A stretch of 64,000 bases of DNA, from the NCBI GenBank assembly GCA_037893225.1, contig JAZGUH010000615.1, forward strand, positions 124,001 through 188,000, written 5' to 3'. The number at the start of each line of letters is the position of its first letter. Position 1 is the first letter of the stretch. The position numbers and the translations under genes were made by a program. This document shows positions 57,510 through 64,000 of this stretch, one piece after another. The notes under the pieces are model-generated. The model searched no databases and was not told the DNA's origin. It saw only the letters and a program-made list of their open reading frames with translations. This stretch comes from Hippasteria phrygiana. Lineage: Eukaryota > Echinodermata > Asteroidea > Valvatida > Goniasteridae.

Positions 57510-58224
57510 AAGTTAAACACAAGATCTCTAGGTCCATGTTGGATTCAGCAGACTTTACATTTCTATAGCTTTTCTGCAGTAAACTCTCCGTGAGATGCTG
57601 CATGATGCACCATTAGCACCAAACGGTTTCCTTTCCTTATACCACAGTTACCTCCACCTCACATAAAATGTACAAAAAATATCCAAGCCCAAACACTGAG
57701 CTCTCGCCTACAATACACACAACACAGGGATCAAAATATCCACTGGACCGCTGCACCGAGTCCAGTGATTTGAGCGTTGGTCTGGTGAACTCTTGACCGA
57801 ACTAGTACGGCGGTCTAGTGATTTTGTTCATAAACTCCGTGAAATGCTATCACTAAAGTCCATTTTTTTCTTCTAAATCTGGTGAACTGAAAAAGCCCCA
57901 TATTTTCTGGAATGGCCATTTTTAGTTTTGAGGCAGGGAGCTTCAATCAAAACAGTATTTCTAACCCCTCCCCCAACAAGGTCGATAAAGAGGGAAAAAA
58001 TCGAAACAGCACACTCGTTCAAAACACTGTGTTCTTATTTTTAACCATTGGTCTTGTGAAATACCTTCTGGTCTAGTAAAATTGTTGTGCTACTAGCCCA
58101 GCTGTCTGGTAGATTTTTACCTGAAATTCGACCTCTGCAACATACATGTTCATGATAATGGTTTTTGTGTGGTTTATACTCCCACAATCACCTAAGGCAG
58201 TATTCCCACTGAACTCACTTTTTG
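57510..58224. other. Sequence without recognised features
   Basis: Phrases such as GGTCTGGTGAACTC and GGTCTAGTGATTTTG recur loosely near 57780-58100, which hints at an old duplicated unit. No exon recognised. Confidence 0.42.
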
Positions 58225-59300
58225 CTTAAAGGGAAAGTCCACCCTGAGTTTATAATTACATAATGTTAAAGAACGTTAATTGCAATTGTGACTTACTTTT
58301 TATTTCATTTTGATTGGTTTCGGTAATCGTATAAACCGGAGGTTTTTCATAACGCGCCTGCCGTTATGCGGGCCGCCCTTTTGCTCTAGAATATCGGTAC
58401 ATCCGGGATACTGTGACGTAGTGGCTGCACTACCAAGCCGGCCGGCCGGTACCCGGCCGGCCCCGCAGCCTGAGCTGTGCGAGTGCAGTGAACCATTGTC
58501 CATACATGCAACCATAGAGCAAGGAACAGCACACACGAGAACGCGGCAGTGTTGTTCCTTGACGCACGTCTGTTTTCCATATTCCTGGCGAATTTTTGCC
58601 TGACTGCTAAAGCAAAACTCGGTCGTGCTGTAGTACAGCAACATCATGACGATTTGGCAAGCTTTTGGCTGCTCAAATAAACCGAATTCTCTAAAAGGTC
58701 TCAGCGCCTTCTTCCAAATTCCCAAAGTCAAACGACCGGATATTTGTAAGAAATGGCTGAACAATATAAAAACGCGACGACTTCGAACCGGATTGCTTTG
58801 AGGAAAATCGACAGGCAGTTCTCCTGGGGTAGGCTTAGAATCTTCGAGATGATGCAGTGCCTAACATATTTTCTTTCCGACCAGAACAGACTTTGGTGCT
58901 CTTCTAAAAAAATATGAAAAACCACGATAAATTGCAGCACGTCAAGTCGAAGTAAACATCAGCCTCACGCATTCACGCAATAGTCGGGCGCCTTATAAAA
59001 CATACGTATTCATATGCACTAAGCTGCGTCTAGGTGTGATACCAGTGCATACCGCACGTAGCCAACCATGGATTTCCATTGAGGTGCGGACACTACGTCA
59101 TAATCTCCCGGATGTCGCGGGAACTTCGAACAGTATGGACGCGCCCTTTGTACTGCTGAATGGCAAGAAATCGTAAATATAAAGGGCGCGTGTGTCGTTC
59201 TCCATAACAAAGAAAATCCAACTCTTGGTGCAATATGTATGTTAGTGTATGTTCTTTTAGACTAGATAAAATATTATAGAGCCTGGAATTCTCCTTTAAG
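58225..59300. mobile_element. 1.08-kb element with CTTAAAGG ends and inner inverted repeat
   Basis: CTTAAAGGGAAAGTCCACCC at the left; the right end TTCTCCTTTAAG complements to CTTAAAGGAGAATTCCAGG. Inner sequences also pair: ACATCCGGGATACTGTGACG near 58390 with the complement of GACTACGTCATAATCTCCC-like sequence near 59093. The left interior is GC-rich, with CCGGCCGGCCGG near 58440. A 154-codon minus frame (58300-58764) covers it and has no recognised family. Probably a non-autonomous DNA element. Confidence 0.7.
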
Positions 59301-59724
59301 TTTTACAAATCCGAAAGAAGTCTGCCATTTTAGCGATCTACGTAGGCCTGTACATAAATCATTCCTGGAATCCCTATTTACACCAGAAACTGCCACATTG
59401 TGTAAATTTTCACTTCTGATGCTTGCCACACTAGCCAATCACGTCCAAGAGAATGATAAGAACTTGAAGTGTTACACGACCTATGCCCTTTCGAGGGCTG
59501 AGGTCAAGTGGAACAAGAACGAAGATTTGAATCCAAAAGTTGATCTGAGAGAAGTAGCTGATTGTTGAAGAGAGCGGGCTAGCAACAAATGTGTGTAGTG
59601 TACATTATCTGCCAATTGGCAGGTTCAACAATACAGTACAAAGATTCTCTTGAGATCTACTTGCTCCACTGTCACACAATTCAAACATTTCCACAGTTTT
59701 AACTCAAGTAATTCAGAATTTTCA
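59301..59724. other. Sequence without recognised features
   Basis: No repeats with ends or exons recognised. Confidence 0.45.
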
Positions 59725-59955
59725 AAGATAACAAAGAAAACTGGCAGGAGCTGGATTTGAACCTGCGACCTCCGGAATACCGTACCGGTGCTCTACCAAT
59801 TGAGCTGTCTTGCCCTATATGTTGGCAGTCTCCCAAATTGCCAGTTTCTTTGTTTGGGGGGGGGGGGGGGGGGGCACTAGTTAGAAGTCATAAACCCATA
59901 ATGCTGTATAGCCAGGGATCACGCCTCAACTTCATGATACAACCTAGGAAAGGTT
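59725..59955 (-). mobile_element. SINE, minus orientation, long copy
   Basis: AACAAAGAAAACTGGCAGGA, the complement of the B box in GGATTTGAACCTGCGACC, CGGAATACCGTACCGGTGC, and CTCTACCAATTGAGCTGTCT, the complement of the A box. It continues through AGTTTCTTTG, a G run (59856-59874), TCATAAACCCATAATGC and TATAGCCAGGGATCACGC, as in 46682-46890. Confidence 0.85.
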
Positions 59956-60029
59956 CAGTATATATCATCAATACAGCACCTCACTTATTCTGTCATGCAG
60001 ACTTTTCCTTGCTAAATTTGACAAAAGGG

Positions 60030-60115
60030 AAACTTAGCTGACAGGAGTGAATGTGAACCTACGACCTACGGTACAGTAATCCAGAGGTTGCAGGTTTAAA
60101 TCCGGCTCCTGCCCC
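60030..60115 (+). mobile_element. Second short SINE-like head
   Basis: Contains AGCTGACAGGAGTGAATGTG, a decayed minus-type box, immediately followed by a plus-type CAGAGGTTGCAGGTTTAAAT and CCGGCTCCTGCC. As at 27681, two facing heads are joined, here over less than 90 bp. Confidence 0.6.
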
Positions 60116-61156
60116 GGTTCCTTCTAAATAATACATTTTAGAGTGTTAAAAGCCAAGTCTATTTCTACATTTTTATTTTAATGTTGTGGGTAGGTCTAGT
60201 ATGAAAAGATTCATGACTTTCCATGAATTGAGTAGTCAAACCCGAAAAAAAATGTGAAAAAAAACTTAAAATTTTGACTCAATAGCTTTCACTCTATCTT
60301 TAATATGGAAAGAAAAATATTTTGGAATGTAAAAAAAAAACACTCATTACAATGTGCAGTCCATTTGGTCTTTGTGAAAAATGTCATTTTATTTGCTCCA
60401 CGCGAAGACCGATATACATAAATACTGTCGGAATTCAGAGCATCCCGCTCCTTATTCTAAATTTAAAAATTATAAAAAAAAAATTTGGGGGGGTGTCTCA
60501 TCAGACACTGCAGCTTTTATAAACAGACCAAACTCAAGAGATTTCTGCGCAAGTACCCCCGGTTTTGCGGTTTTCTGTCCACAAGATCAACTGCACAATT
60601 ACTGACTACAGAAAGCCTTGTATACATGTACATATACCTTCCATATCCAGGGGTGAACCAGTAGAGCAGACTTCAATTTTTTAGCTCCATAAATGTTTAC
60701 ACGTTCCCCAAATGATGAATGGGGCAGTTTATGACGGCCAAACCCAGGCCAGGTTGGCATATATATATTTGGAACCTAGCGATAACAGTATTGGGAATTA
60801 ACACTCTATGTACAGAGGAATGCTCAATCGCTCTCACGCAAATTTGCGCCCTTAAATTTTTCATCTTCGAATAAATGTGATATCACCTATGGGTATGTAC
60901 ATTAAGTGTATAGTTCAAGGGGCAGTCAAAATGTGTGAAAGGGTTTGTAATTAATGTCAGATTGGTCCCCCCCCCCCAGGAATTCCTTTAAATCCTCGGC
61001 TATAATTAATGGCTTGTTTGTTTGCCATGTGCGGAAGAGAAACCTTGTGTTGACTTATGAATTTATAGTCGATAATAAAATATTTTAATCCTTGTGAACT
61101 TTTGTGTGTGGCCTAATGGTTAAACTCTCTTAGTTGTGGCCGAGCTTTTAAGAGTA
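60116..61156. other. Sequence without recognised features
   Basis: AT-rich with a C run near 60967. No exon or repeat ends recognised. Confidence 0.45.
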
Positions 61157-61781
61157 AAGCCATGTCCCCGCACTGGACCTTCTTTTGGGAAGGTTTTACT
61201 GAGACGATGGTAAAATGAAAAATGGTTAAATGTGACCACTGTCCGCAGTTGGACTTTCGAGACGGGAACATTTTACCGAGACAATGGTAGAAGTAACCGA
61301 GCTGTCAATATAACGACTCATAAGGGCGCTTTGCGTGACCTTTCTACATTGACGCGATTGACCCAAATCATGCGTGCCTTTTCATTTTTCCGGCCGATGT
61401 GTACACGCAGGCCTACGTCTTTAGCACCAATCAAACTTCCGACTTTATCAATAATAATATCTGCCATAATTGCGACCAAAAGAGGAACAACGCACTGGAA
61501 TTTGGAATTTTGCCACAAATGCACCGCACCGCGGCGAAACAATGCAAAGTGCATGCATGGTTTCCCTGTGAAGCATGACCTTGCGCTCGGGCTGGATGTA
61601 CGCTTTCCTGAACCGCTTTTACCGACTCGCACTGTCCGCACTGGCAGCAGTAGAAGTAACCGCTGGACTCAGGAAAAGTGAGAGGAAAACGTCCTAGGCT
61701 GTCCGCACTAGACTTAAACTGGGAAAAGTACCCATCGTCTCGGTAAGTTTTACCAAAAGAAGTCCAGTGCGGACAGGGGCC
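61157..61781 (-). mobile_element. Short DNA transposon, TGTCCGCACT family, copy 3
   Basis: AAGCCATGTCCCCGCACTGG at the left and AAGTCCAGTGCGGACAGGGG at the right. Same order and orientation as 22262-22961. The shared frame starts at 61467 on the minus strand, reading MADIIIDKVGSLIGAKDVG and then LRVHIGRKN. Lacks part of the repeated terminal unit present in the other copies (GGGAAAAGTTACC), hence its smaller size. Confidence 0.82.
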
Positions 61782-61869
61782 GAAGGCACTATAATACCAT
61801 ACATTTCTGGCTGAACATGTATTTTTTTGGGTAGAACCACCCATTGAAAATGTGGAAGGGGCTAAAAAA

Positions 61870-62160
61870 TATACCTGTTGGATTTCGCCATATTTAGCAG
61901 GGTGGAAGCAGACTTCTAGTAAAATTTCTGTTGGATTTTGTTAGATTTGGCAGGGCTCATACAAACAAATACCTGTTGTATTTGGTTGGATTCAGCAGGG
62001 TAGCTGCAAAATGCCAAGGCTGGTGTGTAGGTGGTACACTGCAGAATCCAACCAAATTTGATGCTGGATTTTGTTGTATTAAATTACATGCAGGCTTCTC
62101 ATTTCAGTTTTGTTGGAAATTGTTGGATTTAGCAAGGCCATATAGAAAAACACTGATGGG
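61870..62160. repeat. TTGGATTTNGCAGGG word cluster, plus-oriented
   Basis: Repeated words TGTTGGATTTCGCC, TGTTGGATTTTGTTAG, TTGGTTGGATTCAGCAGGG, TTGTTGGAAATTGTTGG and TTGTTGGATTTAGCAAGG occur at irregular spacing. The vocabulary is complementary to that at 62770-63050. Confidence 0.68.
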
Positions 62161-62769
62161 GGTTGAGGTCAGTATGATCGCGTGATTAATTTTTTTTTAA
62201 TCAATAAAAAGCAGAAACTTCCAGGAAAATACTGTGTAGGTTCTGCCATGTACTGGCCTTTAACACGGATCACCGACACGCAACATTCTGGGCTAGTTGT
62301 GGGATGCTATAACAACATTATTCCGGCCCCCCTGGTTGACGTTTGGGGGACATCAAGCCTACCACGCATTAACCCTGGGGGCCAAAAATTCAGTCTGTCA
62401 AATTACAAACTAACAAAGTTTCACATACCCTTCAAAAGTAGCATGTGCAGCAAGGTTGTAAGACAGGGCCCTAAACTCTGTTTCATTTGTAGTCAAATCT
62501 GGCACCCATGTGACCTCGCACTTAATCATTCATTTTTCACTTTCATTTTGTTTTAATAAAAACTCAATCAGCCTGCTCTTACAGCTGCGTGTACTTTCCT
62601 TCAGATCCAACTTGTTACATTCACCTTTGGAAAATTTAAATACTGCTCACGGGAGTCTCTGTATACAAACCAGCATCTTGAAAAAAGGTACGTACAAGTA
62701 TCCAGAGGTGATCCAGACTTTTTTGCAAAAGCGATAGCAGACCGATGTTTTTACCCGTAGAAGTAGTAA
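62161..62769. other. Spacer between the two word clusters
   Basis: Contains a 124-codon plus frame (62182-62556) of no recognised family. The spacer separates clusters of opposite orientation. Confidence 0.4.
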
Positions 62770-63090
62770 ATGGACATTAATGGACCTGGGCAAAATGTCA
62801 TGGAATCTGTTATGGTCAGCTACCCTTTTGAATCTAACAAAATACAACAGGTGTTTGTTTGTATGGGCCCTGCTAAATCCAACAAAATCCAACAAAATCC
62901 AACAAAGATTTTACTCCCACCAAAATCTGCTCCCACCCTGCTAAATTTAACAAAATCCAGTTTCCGGTACATTTAGCCCCTATACCCTGCTGAATACAAC
63001 TTGTAGTTTGTATCGACTGCTAAATCCAACAAATTACAACATCATTTTAGCAATGTTGGATTTTGTTGGATTTGGCAGGGTTAGAGTTAA
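62770..63090. repeat. CCTGCTAAATCCAACAAAATCC word cluster, mostly minus-oriented
   Basis: CCTGCTAAATCCAACAAAAT, then three AATCCAACA units in a row near 62880-62905, CCTGCTAAATTTAAC, CTGCTGAATACAAC and CTGCTAAATCCAACAAATT. At 63055-63085 the orientation flips to TTGGATTTTGTTGGATTTGG. With 61870-62160 the whole looks like a large imperfect inverted repeat. Confidence 0.68.
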
Positions 63091-63589
63091 TGATGTGAAC
63101 AAAAAGGCTCTTCCCTTGTGTCCCAAGCCCGCAGAACATATCCCTGACTGTAATCTTGCCACTTAACAATAACAGGGTAGCCATCAGATTGAAGTCATTA
63201 CGAGCAATCCAGTGATATAATGGATTTCAGCTACCAGCAAATTACTATCATTGTTGCTTAATGGGCCAAGAATTACTGAGTGTTCCTTAATGATGACTGA
63301 ATGGATCAATTGATGGAGTTTACAGTCAAGTTGTGGTTAGGGTGTTGCATGGAACTGTGTAAAGTAATTACCATACACAGCAAAGCAGTCAACCATAAAA
63401 TGACATGCCACAGAGACAAAATGCACAATTACGTTGTCCAGAAAAATCTGAGTGTTTTGCTGATACGCAATGGATAAAATGTAAATTTGATTATCAGCAG
63501 ACATTCTTTCAAAACTCAACTTGGGTGCTACTCTGCAAAGCTGTAGAAAAGCTATTGACAAGAGTGCGTCTGTGTGTACAGGTTCTGTA
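63091..63589. other. Sequence without recognised features
   Basis: No exon or repeat ends recognised. Confidence 0.45.
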
Positions 63590-63800
63590 TATACTTCCGA
63601 GGACAAGAGGAGAACGGAAATACGAAGAAACCTTTCATGATCAGTCCTCGCAAGTCAAGTCTTTTGTTGAAATAGGTCCTCGCAAGTAGAAATACGTGCT
63701 TAGTCTATGGGGTTGGGTTATATTAAAGGAACAATAGGAAACATAAAGCATTGTCTTTGGAAGTGTTGGGAAAGTACGACTCTGTGTACAAGTGTGTTGC
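63590..63800. repeat. Dispersed repeat, GTCCTCGNAAG family, copy 2
   Basis: TTCCGAGGACAAGAGGAGAA, AGTCCTCGCAAGTC, GGTCCTCGCAAGTAG, TTAGTCTATGGGGTTGGG, ATTAAAGGAACAATAGGAAA and GGGAAAGTACGAC mirror 35497-35705 in reverse orientation. About 200 bp of each are colinear. Confidence 0.73.
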
Positions 63801-64000
63801 TTCATAAAATGGAAAATTCTAACCATTTACAAAAATTTTGTTTTCACAATCATCGCAATGCCTAGACTTTAATATGTACTCCTCACTAAAAAAAAAACGG
63901 ACATCTGAAAATAGCACAGCTACTATAATCATGTCACTTAATTTTCTGAAAGAAAAAGAAAACGATGAAACGTTTGCATTCCATCGGAAATTAGCTGGTT

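Noticed and set aside
58300..58764. 154-codon minus-strand frame in a GC-rich patch
   Set aside because: It overlaps an element with paired CTTAAAGG ends, overlaps another frame on the plus strand, and shows no recognised motif.

Overview
The window looks like non-coding-rich genomic DNA from a multicellular animal, most likely a marine invertebrate. It is AT-rich, has no prokaryotic gene layout, and carries short Gly-X-Y exons with GT/AG splice sites separated by long introns. More than half of what can be recognised is transposon-derived repeat: short inverted-repeat DNA elements, foldback elements and tRNA-derived SINEs. TACATGTA-type words recur, and the overall look is compatible with an echinoderm or another invertebrate deuterostome. 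That taxonomic guess is an inference; nothing in the window proves the species.

The only gene I can support is the central part of a collagen gene on the minus strand (3602-14595). Eight exons of 45, 17, 42, 141, 27, 45, 54 and 27 nt join in one frame to give 133 residues of triple-helical repeat. Two one-residue interruptions are visible. The first exon found starts in phase 1, so at least one upstream exon is missing. The last exon ends on a complete triplet with a good donor, so the gene also continues beyond the left edge. No start codon, signal peptide, non-collagenous domain or stop codon was found. All other long open frames looked at are shadows of repeats or have no recognisable protein family.

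The rest is a dense mosaic of repeats. Recurrent families are: (a) a 0.6-0.7 kb element with TGTCCGCACT termini (444-1119, 22262-22961, 61157-61781, a decayed copy at 26463-26920 and two fragments), whose copies share a short conserved start codon frame; (b) TTAA-ended piggyBac-like short elements with CCC/GGG ends (1263, 10081, 13465, 13890, 23018, 34030, 37012, 52846); (c) hAT-like short elements with TAGGGCTG ends and 8-bp target duplications (4239-4780, 53905-54342), and probable relatives at 18415 and 57056; (d) elements with ends AATAAGCCAG that carry a nuclear-receptor-like DR1 word (6248, 50333); (e) tRNA-derived SINEs in both orientations; (f) several foldback palindromes (25378, 43693, 48791, 58225); and (g) minisatellites, notably a 21-copy 18-bp array inside a collagen intron (5740-6117).

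No rRNA, intact tRNA, CRISPR array, operon or obvious antiviral or regulatory gene system is visible. The most interesting material is the repeat biology: compound and nested short transposons, a tRNA-box-containing palindrome, and an 11 kb collagen gene segment whose introns have been heavily colonised.
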